Source: Pseudoduganella umbonata | GTDB taxonomy: Bacteria > Pseudomonadota > Gammaproteobacteria > Burkholderiales > Burkholderiaceae_D | Direction of reading: 5' to 3' | DNA length: 64,000 bases | Assembly: GCF_014192225.1 (NCBI RefSeq) | Contig: NZ_JACHXS010000001.1 | Span: 522,440 to 586,439, forward strand | Shown here: in pieces, positions 1-7,612 of the stretch | Layout: the number at the start of each line of letters is the position of its first letter | How positions within the stretch are numbered: the stretch's first letter is position 1 | Made by a program: the position numbers and the translations under genes | Notes under the pieces: generated by a model | The model's input: only the letters and a program-made list of their open reading frames with translations | What the model was told of the DNA's origin: nothing | The model's database searches: none

Positions 1-756
1 CTCGTGCGCCTGGATCTCGGCTGCCTGCGCGGCGGTGAGGTTGCGTACGCCCTGCTTCGGCTGCCAGTGGAATTTCACGAGGTGCGCCACGCCCTGGTCG
101 TTCACCAGTTTATAGGTGTTGACGCCCGAGCCTTCCATCTCGCGGTAGTTGGCGGGGATGCCCCACGGGCTCTTCACCCACGTCACCATGTGCAGCGCTT
201 CCGGCGAGTTCGACACGAAATCGTAGAAGCGCCACGGCTCCTGGCGGTTGGTGACGGGGTCCGGCTTGAACGCGTGGATCATGTCCGGGAACTTGATGGC
301 GTCGCGGATGAAGAAGATCTTCAGGTTGTTGCCGACCAGGTCCCAGTTGCCGTCGACGGTTTTCAGCTTGACGGCAAAGCCGCGCGGGTCGCGCGCCGTT
401 TCCGGCGAATCCTTGCTGCCGATGACGGTCGAGAAGCGGACGAAGACGGGGGTGCGCACGCCGGTCTCGTTCAGCACGCGGGCGCGGGTGTACTTGCTGG
501 CCGGGTCGGTGCCGATCTTGCCGTAGGCTTCGAAGTAGCCGTGGGCACCGGTGCCGCGCGCATGCACGACCCGTTCGGGGATCCGCTCGCGGTCGAAGTG
601 GGTGATCTTTTCGATGAACTGGTAATTTTCCAGCGTTGCCGGCCCGCGTTCGCCGACCGAACGCAGCGCCTGGTTGTCGCGCACGGGATGGCCCTGGCGG
701 GTGGTGAGCACGGGACGCTCGCCGCCGGTTTCCTCTGAAGCTGGCTTGTTGCTCAT
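1..756 (-). CDS. Catalase, heme-dependent, N-terminal part (runs off the window)
   Basis: The frame from the ATG at 756 stays open to the window edge and gives 252 residues, with no stop seen. It is a monofunctional heme catalase that splits hydrogen peroxide into water and oxygen. Visible family marks are LTTRQGHPV near the N-terminus, the distal-histidine stretch [12 protein letters not shown], the FVRFSTV block, and [14 protein letters not shown] with the active-site asparagine. An AAAGGAA ribosome site precedes the ATG. The heme-tyrosine region lies outside the window, so small- and large-subunit clades cannot be told apart. It is divergent from the NHL protein gene. Confidence 0.93.
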   Translation of the reverse strand, partial: MSNKPASEETGGERPVLTTRQGHPVRDNQALRSVGERGPATLENYQFIEKITHFDRERIPERVVHARGTGAHGYFEAYGKIGTDPASKYTRARVLNETGVRTPVFVRFSTVIGSKDSPETARDPRGFAVKLKTVDGNWDLVGNNLKIFFIRDAIKFPDMIHAFKPDPVTNRQEPWRFYDFVSNSPEALHMVTWVKSPWGIPANYREMEGSGVNTYKLVNDQGVAHLVKFHWQPKQGVRNLTAAQAAEIQAHE

Positions 757-941
757 GGCGTTCCTTTCAGTATGAATGATTCCTTTGGGGCGGACACATT
801 CTAGTCGGCGTCCCCGCGCCCCGGCGCGCGGCATGGCCCGACGTTCTCGCCACATCGGCGAGTTCACCCCTGGTCCGGGGCGATTGACCCCACCGCTGTG
901 GTGCGCCGGCTGGCGTTCCTGCTAAGCTTGGGTTTCCCGCA

Positions 942-3140
942 ATGAAGAACCGCATCGTGAATCGAAAACTCATCGTTGGCGCGCTGTCCGGCGCCATCCT
1001 GCTGGCCGGTGCCGGCGCCCTGTATCAAACCCTCGGTCAAGCATCGGGCCCCGATGCAAAGCCGGCCGCGGCAGTGGCGGTGCTGACACCGGCCCAGGCC
1101 CGCACCGAACGTTTCTGGACCGCGCGCGTGACGACGCTGGGCGGTACCGGCGCGGCCGGCTTCACCGACGGGCCCGCGGCGCGCAGCGCGTTCGGCGACC
1201 CGTTCGGCGTGGCGATCGGTTCGCGCGGCACGGTCTATGTGGCCGACGGCGGCGACAACAACCGCATCCGCACGATCGCGCCGGACGGCACGGTGGCCAC
1301 GCTGGCCGGCGGCCGCGAAGGTTATGCGGACGGCAAGGGCGCGGCGGCGATGTTCCACACGCCTTCCGCGCTGGCGCTCGATCACCAGGGCAACCTGTAC
1401 GTGGCCGACACGGGCAACCATGCGATCCGCCGGGTGGCCCCGGACGGTAGCGTGACGACGCTGGCCGGCAATGGCCAGCCGGGCTTCGCCGATGGCAGTG
1501 GCAAGGACGCGCGCTTCAACGGCCCGGTGGGCATCGCCGTGGACGATGCGGGCGTGGTCTACGTCGCCGACACGTACAACGACCGCATCCGCCGGATCGC
1601 GCCGGACGGCACGGTAACGACGGTGGCCGGCGCCGGCCGCCCCGGTGTACAGGATGGCCCGGCGGCATCGGCGCTGTTCGACACCCCGAGCGGTATCGCC
1701 GTGGCCGGCGACGGCGCGCTGTACGTGGCCGATACGGGCAGCCATGCGGTGCGGCGCATCGATGCGGCCGGTACCGTGTCAACCGTGGCGGCGCCGGCGG
1801 AAGGCGAGCGGCGCTCGCCGCTGCGGCGGCCCGCGGGCATCGCCGTCACGCGCGACGGCTACTTGTACGTCACCACAGGTTCCGGCCGTGTGCTGCAGGT
1901 CGCGCCGGAAGGCGCCTTCCAGCCGCTGGCCGACTTCGACCGGCCGGCCGAACCGGGTTACGGCAGCGACGGTACCGTGCAGCTGTCCAGCCCGCGCGGC
2001 GTGGCCGTGGCGCGCGATGGCACCGTGGTCGTGGCGGAGGGCCTCGGCTACACGGTGGTGCGCCTGGCGCCGCCGGTGGACGGCGAAACCGCGCCGCGTC
2101 GCGTGCGCGCGCAGGCGCCCCGGCGCGAACAGCCGATGCCGTGGCCGGTGCTGCCGCAGGATGCGCCGCACGAGGTGGTCGGCGTGATGGGCGAGGTGCG
2201 CGGCAATTACGAAGGCGACAGCCGCGACCACTTCCATATGGGGCTCGACGTGCGGGCCGACGTGGGCGCGCAGGTGGTGGCCGTGGCCGCCGCCAAGGTG
2301 ACGGACCCGTACCCGAACTGGGGCTACGCCACACTCAGCGAAGGCATGAGCGTTGGCTCCCTGTCGTACATCCATATGAAGGTCGGGCGCGACCGGCGCG
2401 ACAAGGCGCTCGACGAACGCTTCATGGTGGTGGCCGGCGGGCGCGGCAATCCGGAACGGATGCGCGTACGGCGCGGCATGCGCTTCGCGGTGGGCGACAC
2501 GCTGGGCACCATCAACAGCATGGCGCACGTGCACCTCGATTACTTTCCGACCGGCGGCGTGGAAAATCCGCTGACGCTGCCGTTCGTCGGCCTGCGCGAC
2601 ACCGTGGCGCCGCGCATCCAGGGCATCGTGCTGCTGGCCGACGGCGGCAAGCGGCTCGGCGCGCCGCGCATCAGGCGGGACCGGAAATCGAAGGCGCCGC
2701 CGCCGGCGCGGCGCGTGACGGTGCCGCGCGCGGTGGGCGAGGTGGACATCGTCGTCGACGCCTGGGACCAGATGGACGGCAACCTGGCGCGGCGCCGCCT
2801 CGGGCTCTACAAACTGGGTTACCAGCTGCTGATGGAAGACGGCACGCCCGCGCCGGGCTACGGGCAGCCGCGGATCACGCAGGTCTACGACCGGCTGCCG
2901 CGCAACCAGGACGCCGTCAAGGTGGTGTATGCCGCCAGCAGCGGGATTACGGTCCACGGCAGCAAATCGACCCAGTTCGCCTATGCGCTGAACAACACGC
3001 TGGCGGACGGGCAGGTGAACCCGGGCACGTGGGACGTGTCCGGCATCGCACCGGGCAACTACACGCTGCGCATCTTCGCCGCGGATTTCGCCGGCAACGT
3101 GGCAACCGAGGGGCGGGACTTGCCTATCACCGTCGAATAG
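942..3140 (+). CDS. Exported NHL-repeat beta-propeller protein with C-terminal M23-like domain
   Basis: This 732-residue protein starts with a signal or anchor segment (LIVGALSGAILLAGAGALY). Residues about 60-400 hold five or six NHL repeats, seen as recurring blocks such as LYVADTGNHAIRRV and VYVADTYNDRIRRI, which should fold as a beta-propeller. After a basic linker comes a segment resembling a LytM/M23 metallopeptidase: H432-x-G-x-D436 and H529-x-H531 match the family zinc-ligand pattern. The last 180 residues look like a beta-sandwich. It may bind or cleave cell wall or an exported partner; this is inference. It is followed by a palindromic repeat cluster. The NHL call is firm, the peptidase call moderate. 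Confidence 0.85.
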   Translation: MKNRIVNRKLIVGALSGAILLAGAGALYQTLGQASGPDAKPAAAVAVLTPAQARTERFWTARVTTLGGTGAAGFTDGPAARSAFGDPFGVAIGSRGTVYVADGGDNNRIRTIAPDGTVATLAGGREGYADGKGAAAMFHTPSALALDHQGNLYVADTGNHAIRRVAPDGSVTTLAGNGQPGFADGSGKDARFNGPVGIAVDDAGVVYVADTYNDRIRRIAPDGTVTTVAGAGRPGVQDGPAASALFDTPSGIAVAGDGALYVADTGSHAVRRIDAAGTVSTVAAPAEGERRSPLRRPAGIAVTRDGYLYVTTGSGRVLQVAPEGAFQPLADFDRPAEPGYGSDGTVQLSSPRGVAVARDGTVVVAEGLGYTVVRLAPPVDGETAPRRVRAQAPRREQPMPWPVLPQDAPHEVVGVMGEVRGNYEGDSRDHFHMGLDVRADVGAQVVAVAAAKVTDPYPNWGYATLSEGMSVGSLSYIHMKVGRDRRDKALDERFMVVAGGRGNPERMRVRRGMRFAVGDTLGTINSMAHVHLDYFPTGGVENPLTLPFVGLRDTVAPRIQGIVLLADGGKRLGAPRIRRDRKSKAPPPARRVTVPRAVGEVDIVVDAWDQMDGNLARRRLGLYKLGYQLLMEDGTPAPGYGQPRITQVYDRLPRNQDAVKVVYAASSGITVHGSKSTQFAYALNNTLADGQVNPGTWDVSGIAPGNYTLRIFAADFAGNVATEGRDLPITVE

Positions 3141-3141
3141 T

Positions 3142-3262
3142 GGTGTCTGACACTATTTCCGGATGCTTTACCGGAAATGGTGTCAGACACCGGTCTTGTC
3201 CGGTGACACCGCAGGAGCGCTACCGAGAACCGGTGTCCGACACCCACGGGTGTCCGACACCA
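3142..3262. repeat. Palindromic intergenic repeat cluster, copy 1
   Basis: Four near-copies of the 13-bp palindrome GGTGTCNGACACC lie at 3142, 3179, 3232 and 3249. The first two belong to a 21-bp inverted repeat (3142-3162 with 3171-3191, one mismatch, 8-nt loop) that could fold behind the NHL gene and act as a transcript end. The 44 bp at 3219-3262 recur with two mismatches at 43003-43046 in the same orientation. This looks like a REP-type element; no transposase is nearby. Confidence 0.85.
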
Positions 3263-3320
3263 GGGGCTGCAAACATTGCTCGAAAACTGGGCGGCCCGCC
3301 GAAGCGGTAGGTCCCCATTT

Positions 3321-4280
3321 TCAGGGCGAGGCTTCCGGGCGCGATGCCGGCGGCACCAGCAGCCGCAGCCTGCCGTCCAGCGCCTCGAAGTGCAGCGGCG
3401 TGGACAGCGTCAGCACTTCGCCGTCGACGGCCGCCTTGATGCGCCGGCGGCCATAGAACGGCGTGCGCACGGTCATGCGGCGGAAGCCGAACGTGACGAC
3501 GTCGCCCGTATCGCCCAGCCGGCCCAGCACGCCGTTCAGCACGATGCCCAGCATGCCGAGCTTGCCAGCCGGTTTCGGCGCCACGGCGGCCAGTTCGCCG
3601 TCCGCGACCTCCGGCGCCTGCTCGGTCAGTCCGACCTGTTTCATCTGCAGGCGGTTGTTTCCCACGAACAGGGTGTGGGTGCGCAGGTGCAGCGTGCGGT
3701 CTTCCGCCTCCAGCGTCAGGCGCAGGCGGCGGTGAGGCTGGAACAGCGTTTTCAGCGCGGAGAGGAAGGCCACGACGCGGCTGCGGCCGTACTGCTTCTT
3801 GTCGTGCTCGCGCTCTTCGAGCAGCTTCGGATACAGCCCGATGCTGGCGTTGACGAGGAAGATGCGGCCGTTCACGGAACCGATCTGCACCGGCCGGATC
3901 CTGGCCGCCAGCAGCCCGTGCACGGCTTCGGACAGGTCTTCGGAAATGCCGTGGGTGCGGCCGAAATAATTGAAGGTGCCCTGCGGCAGCGCCCCGAACG
4001 GGCAGCCATGCTTGACGGCCTGGCGCGCCACGGCATTGATCGTGCCGTCGCCGCCCGCCGCCACCAGGATGCCGCCGTTGGCGCAGGCCTGGCCGGCGTG
4101 GGCGATGGCCGCTTCATCGAGCTTGTCGCTGTCTTCGACCAGGTGCAGGAAGAAACGCCTGCCCGCCGCCGTCAGCACTTCTTCGATGGCGGCGCGGCGC
4201 TCTTCCTTTTCGGATGCGCCTGAACCGGCGTTGAGGACGATGTACAGCGGGGCATCGGGAGGGAGCGTGGTGTCGGTCAT
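3321..4280 (-). CDS. Diacylglycerol kinase family lipid kinase
   Basis: The 319-residue product matches the DAGK catalytic family (YegS/DgkB-like): YIVLNAGSG near the start, the nucleotide-binding motif AAGGDGTINAVAR around residue 60, and LPQGTFNYFGRTHGI. Such enzymes phosphorylate a lipid such as diacylglycerol at the inner membrane face. The second half (LFVGNNRLQM, MLGIVLNGVLG) is the usual beta-rich domain. Start chosen at the ATG at 4280 (MTDTTLPPD); an in-frame ATG at 4313 adds 11 residues but has no better ribosome site. The true lipid substrate cannot be read from the sequence. Confidence 0.88.
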   Translation of the reverse strand: MTDTTLPPDAPLYIVLNAGSGASEKEERRAAIEEVLTAAGRRFFLHLVEDSDKLDEAAIAHAGQACANGGILVAAGGDGTINAVARQAVKHGCPFGALPQGTFNYFGRTHGISEDLSEAVHGLLAARIRPVQIGSVNGRIFLVNASIGLYPKLLEEREHDKKQYGRSRVVAFLSALKTLFQPHRRLRLTLEAEDRTLHLRTHTLFVGNNRLQMKQVGLTEQAPEVADGELAAVAPKPAGKLGMLGIVLNGVLGRLGDTGDVVTFGFRRMTVRTPFYGRRRIKAAVDGEVLTLSTPLHFEALDGRLRLLVPPASRPEASP

Positions 4281-4381
4281 GGTGACCAACTGTAACACCG
4301 GGCGGGCCGCCATGCGCGCACGAACGGCTGAGCGTGGCAGCCGCGCACCGGGCCGGGCGGGCACCCCGGCCCGGGTTGCCG

Positions 4382-6259
4382 TTACTCGGCTACCTGCACC
4401 GTGCCCGGCACCGGCGGGGTCGCGCCTTCGCCCAGGTAGAAGCTGGTGTGCGGCGGCTGGTTGTAGCCGGCGTTCTGGCCTGCCACCTGCACCCGGTACT
4501 GCGCGTCGTGCATCAGCGTGGGGATGCGGTGGGCGGTTGGAATCGTCGTGGAAAACACCAGCAGTTCGCTGTTGTCGGCGGTGCGCCACACCACTTCCTC
4601 GCGCCAGTCGCCCAGGATGTCGGCCGACAGCACCGGCGTGGCCTTGGTGCCGTTGTTCGACGCCGCGTTGTAGGCAGCGCCGGCGAGCAGGTTTTCAAAG
4701 GCGAACGTGGCCGGATTCCATTTCGAGATGGTGGTGCCGTCCAGCGATTCGCGCAGCAGGTCGCCGTCCCACCAGCTGGCGAAGTTCATGCTGCCCGGCC
4801 GGTTGGTCGAGATCTGCTGGCCGCTCACGTTGAACAGGCCGCCGCGCGATGCCCAGCACTCGGCGCCCGGATAGGCCGGATCGATGTCGTAGCACACGCC
4901 GCGGCCGACGTCGACCGTGGCCGGCGCGCCCCACAGCAGGGCACCGGTGGCGGCGTCATGGAAGCTGGCGCCATTGCCCTTGTAGCACGACGGGCTCTCG
5001 TGGACCATGTAGATCTGCTGGCCCGGGCGGGCCGGGTCGAACTTGCCGACGTGCAGCGCGTCGCCGTGGCACAGGCCGGTGCTGTACATCAGGTGGCCGT
5101 CGCTGCCGATCGTGGCCGCGCCATAGATGATGTCGTCCCTGCCGTCCTCGTTCACGTCGGCCACCGAGAACCAGTGCGCGCCCTGGCCGCGCGCTTCGGC
5201 GCCTTCGTTGTTGGTATCGAATACCCAGCGGCTGGTCAGCTGGCCGTCGCGATAGTCCCAGGCGGCGATCACGGCGCGCGTGTAGTAGCCGCGCGAGAAG
5301 ATCGCGCTGGGGCGCGTGCCGTCGAGGTAGGCGACGCCGCCCAGGAAGCGGTCGACACGGTTGCCGTAGTTGTCGCCCCACGAGCTGACGGTGCCGCGTG
5401 CCGGCAGGTAGTCGGTGGTGGCCAGCGCCTTGCCGCTGCGCCCGTCGAACACGGTGAGGAATTCCGGGCCGGTGAGTACATAGCCGGCGCTGTTGCGGTA
5501 GTCCGCGGCAGGGTCGCCGATCACGGTGCCCCGGCCGTCGACGGTGCCGTCGGCCGTCTTCACCATCACCTCGGCCTTGCCGTTGCCGTCCAGGTCATAC
5601 ACGACCATCGTCGTGTAGTGGGCGCCGGCGCGGATGTTGCGGCCCAGGTCGATGCGCCACAGGCGCGTGCCGTCCAGCCGGTAGGCGTCGATGTACGTGT
5701 TGCCCGTGTGGCCGCTCTGCGAATTGTCCTTGGCGTTGGTGGGCTGCCACTTGACGACCAGTTCGTACTTGCCGTCGCCGTCCAGGTCGGCCGTGGTGCC
5801 GTCGTTCATCTCGTAGGTGTAGGCGCCGGCGGGCGTCACGCCACCTTCGGGCTGCTGCAATGGAATGCGCAGGACCGGTTCGCTCCACGTGGCCAGCGCG
5901 TACTCTTCCTGGCCCTTCTTTTCCTTGCCCTTGACGACCGGCCGGATCAGGTAGCGCGCGCCGCTGCTGCCCGCCGTGTCGGTGAAATTGCTCACCTCCA
6001 GCGGTTCGGCATTGAGCTTCACGTCGTCGCGGTAGAGGTTGAAGCGGGTCTCCGGGTCGTCGGTGCCGAGCACGCGCCAGCTGACGAACACATTGCTGCC
6101 GGTGCCGGTGCCGATGGCGACGGCGCCGCGATCGAGCTTTTCAAGCTTCCTGCCCTGGTCGGCAAAGGCCGGCTGCAGCAGGGCAAGCGACAGCAGGGCG
6201 ATCGGTGCGATCGGCCTGATCAGCGTGGGTCTGGCGATCGGTGCGAAGGGTCGGTTCAT
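4382..6259 (-). CDS. Rhamnogalacturonan lyase, polysaccharide lyase family 11
   Basis: This 625-residue secreted enzyme has a signal peptide (IALLSLALLQPAFA) followed by the family-11 fold seen in Bacillus YesW/YesX, which cleaves the rhamnogalacturonan I backbone of pectin by beta-elimination. Supporting blocks are FVSWRVLGTDDPETRFNLYR, DLDGDGKYELVVKW, DLDGNGKAEVMVKTADGT and WGDNYGNRVDRFL, including DxDGxGKxE loops that bind calcium in the family. The start at 6259 has GGGGAACC just upstream. No other pectinase genes are adjacent. The divergent LuxR-type gene across the 408-bp gap is a possible regulator, by position only. Confidence 0.93.
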   Translation of the reverse strand: MNRPFAPIARPTLIRPIAPIALLSLALLQPAFADQGRKLEKLDRGAVAIGTGTGSNVFVSWRVLGTDDPETRFNLYRDDVKLNAEPLEVSNFTDTAGSSGARYLIRPVVKGKEKKGQEEYALATWSEPVLRIPLQQPEGGVTPAGAYTYEMNDGTTADLDGDGKYELVVKWQPTNAKDNSQSGHTGNTYIDAYRLDGTRLWRIDLGRNIRAGAHYTTMVVYDLDGNGKAEVMVKTADGTVDGRGTVIGDPAADYRNSAGYVLTGPEFLTVFDGRSGKALATTDYLPARGTVSSWGDNYGNRVDRFLGGVAYLDGTRPSAIFSRGYYTRAVIAAWDYRDGQLTSRWVFDTNNEGAEARGQGAHWFSVADVNEDGRDDIIYGAATIGSDGHLMYSTGLCHGDALHVGKFDPARPGQQIYMVHESPSCYKGNGASFHDAATGALLWGAPATVDVGRGVCYDIDPAYPGAECWASRGGLFNVSGQQISTNRPGSMNFASWWDGDLLRESLDGTTISKWNPATFAFENLLAGAAYNAASNNGTKATPVLSADILGDWREEVVWRTADNSELLVFSTTIPTAHRIPTLMHDAQYRVQVAGQNAGYNQPPHTSFYLGEGATPPVPGTVQVAE

Positions 6260-6667
6260 TGGTTCCCCATTGTTATGGTTGGCGAAAGAGCGGTGGTGGA
6301 ACGCGCCGTGCGGATCGTCTCGTATCCGTGGCGGGGTGCTGTGCATCGCCGGCGCGTCTCCTTGCGCCGAGGCCGTGGGTGCTGCCGTGGCCGGCCGTCA
6401 CGCCCCGTGCGCCGGGTAGGCGCAGGGTTTGCCCATGGCATGCCGGCGGCGCGCGGCGCGGTGCGCCGTGCGGCCGCCATGCAGCCTCGAGTGGGAATCG
6501 AGTATCGGGACAGCCGGATAGCGTGTCAATCGAGCCAGGCCAAGCAGTCATCAAGATGAGCGGGTGGACCGCCGGCCGGTTTGCTGGCAATCGCCGGAAA
6601 TGCTGCTATCGTGAAAGGGCGCATTCGTGCAGCAGTCCGCGTCACCCAACGCAACGGCGGCCAGTCA
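6260..6667. other. 408-bp divergent intergenic region, no gene seen
   Basis: This lies between the rhamnogalacturonan lyase and the LuxR-type regulator and must hold both promoters. I found no convincing -35/-10 pair, terminator or operator palindrome. An in-frame extension of the regulator reaches back to 6581 but has no clear ribosome site. Confidence 0.5.
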
Positions 6668-7576
6668 ATGCTTCAGCATTTTTCCTCGATGATGCTCGAG
6701 ATGTATGAACTGGCCGAGCACTCGGCCTGCGCCGACTACCCGGACGCCTGCCTCGGCGTGATCGGAAAAACGGTCCGTTTCGATATCGCGGCATTTGGCT
6801 GCGGGGCCGCGCAGGACCGCCGGACAGCGTGCCGCGGCGGGCCCGTTGCCGATTGCGGCGCGCTGTCCAGCAGTTTCCACCTGAATCTGCCGGCGCCCGT
6901 CATCTGCAGCCCAGCGCGGCTGCAACTGTTCTTCGATCCCGGCCGGCTGCTCGGCTATGCGCTGCGCCATCGCGTGCGCCATCTGCTGCTGATCGGTTCA
7001 GCGGAGCCCGTGCAGTGCCCCGTGCACTGGCTGCTGGTCGCACGGCGCGGCCGCCGGGCGTTTTCGGCGGCGGCGGCCGATTACCTGGCGGCTGCCTGGC
7101 CCCATGTGCTGCGCTGCCAGCGCATCCACCAGCAGCGCTACCTGGCCGCGCAGGCGGCCGGGTGCGCCAGGGCAGCCTTCGCGCTGGTCAGTCCGGAAGG
7201 TATCGTCGAGGCCGCCGATGGCGCATTCGAGCGCATGGCGGGGCGCGAATGGCCCGGCTGGCAGGCCGGCAGGCTGCCGCCGGCGGCACTGGACAGCCTG
7301 CGCCGCCTTGGGCGCCACGACGGGAGGATTGCCCACTGGTCGCTCGCCAATGGCCCCGCGGAGGCCTTCCTGTGCCGTGGCGTCGAGCGCACGCCGGTCG
7401 ACCTGCTGACGCCGGCGGAGTGCGTGGCGGCACGCTACTACGCGCAGGGCCGCACGCACGGCGAAATCGCCGCCCTGCTGGGTGTCACCAGCAATACCGT
7501 GCGAACCCATCTTGCCCATGTGTACTCCAAGCTCGACATTCATCGAAAATCGGAATTGCCGGCACAGCTGCGCTAG
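6668..7576 (+). CDS. LuxR-type helix-turn-helix transcriptional regulator
   Basis: The 302-residue protein ends in a LuxR/NarL DNA-binding domain: LTPAECVAARYYAQG, then EIAALLGVTSNTVRTHL, then YSKLDIHRKSELPAQL, with the recognition helix around the TVRTHL block. The N-terminal 230 residues show no phosphoacceptor receiver domain and no autoinducer-domain motif I recognise; the stretch resembles the variable sensor halves of orphan LuxR proteins. Start chosen at the ATG at 6668 (MLQHFSSMM); frame also open from 6581. It lies between the pectin lyase gene and the large DUF5801-type gene and could control either. Confidence 0.85.
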   Translation: MLQHFSSMMLEMYELAEHSACADYPDACLGVIGKTVRFDIAAFGCGAAQDRRTACRGGPVADCGALSSSFHLNLPAPVICSPARLQLFFDPGRLLGYALRHRVRHLLLIGSAEPVQCPVHWLLVARRGRRAFSAAAADYLAAAWPHVLRCQRIHQQRYLAAQAAGCARAAFALVSPEGIVEAADGAFERMAGREWPGWQAGRLPPAALDSLRRLGRHDGRIAHWSLANGPAEAFLCRGVERTPVDLLTPAECVAARYYAQGRTHGEIAALLGVTSNTVRTHLAHVYSKLDIHRKSELPAQLR

Positions 7577-7612
7577 GGTTCCCCGGGGCGCGCTTGCCGC
7601 GCCGGCAGCCGT

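Noticed and set aside
757-941. OxyR site for the catalase gene
   Set aside because: I looked for the ATAG/CTAT tetranucleotides at 7-bp spacing in the catalase-NHL gap and found none that fit.
4334-6559. Open frame of 741 codons on the plus strand
   Set aside because: It covers the rhamnogalacturonan lyase gene in antisense; the lyase frame has the family motifs and a signal peptide.
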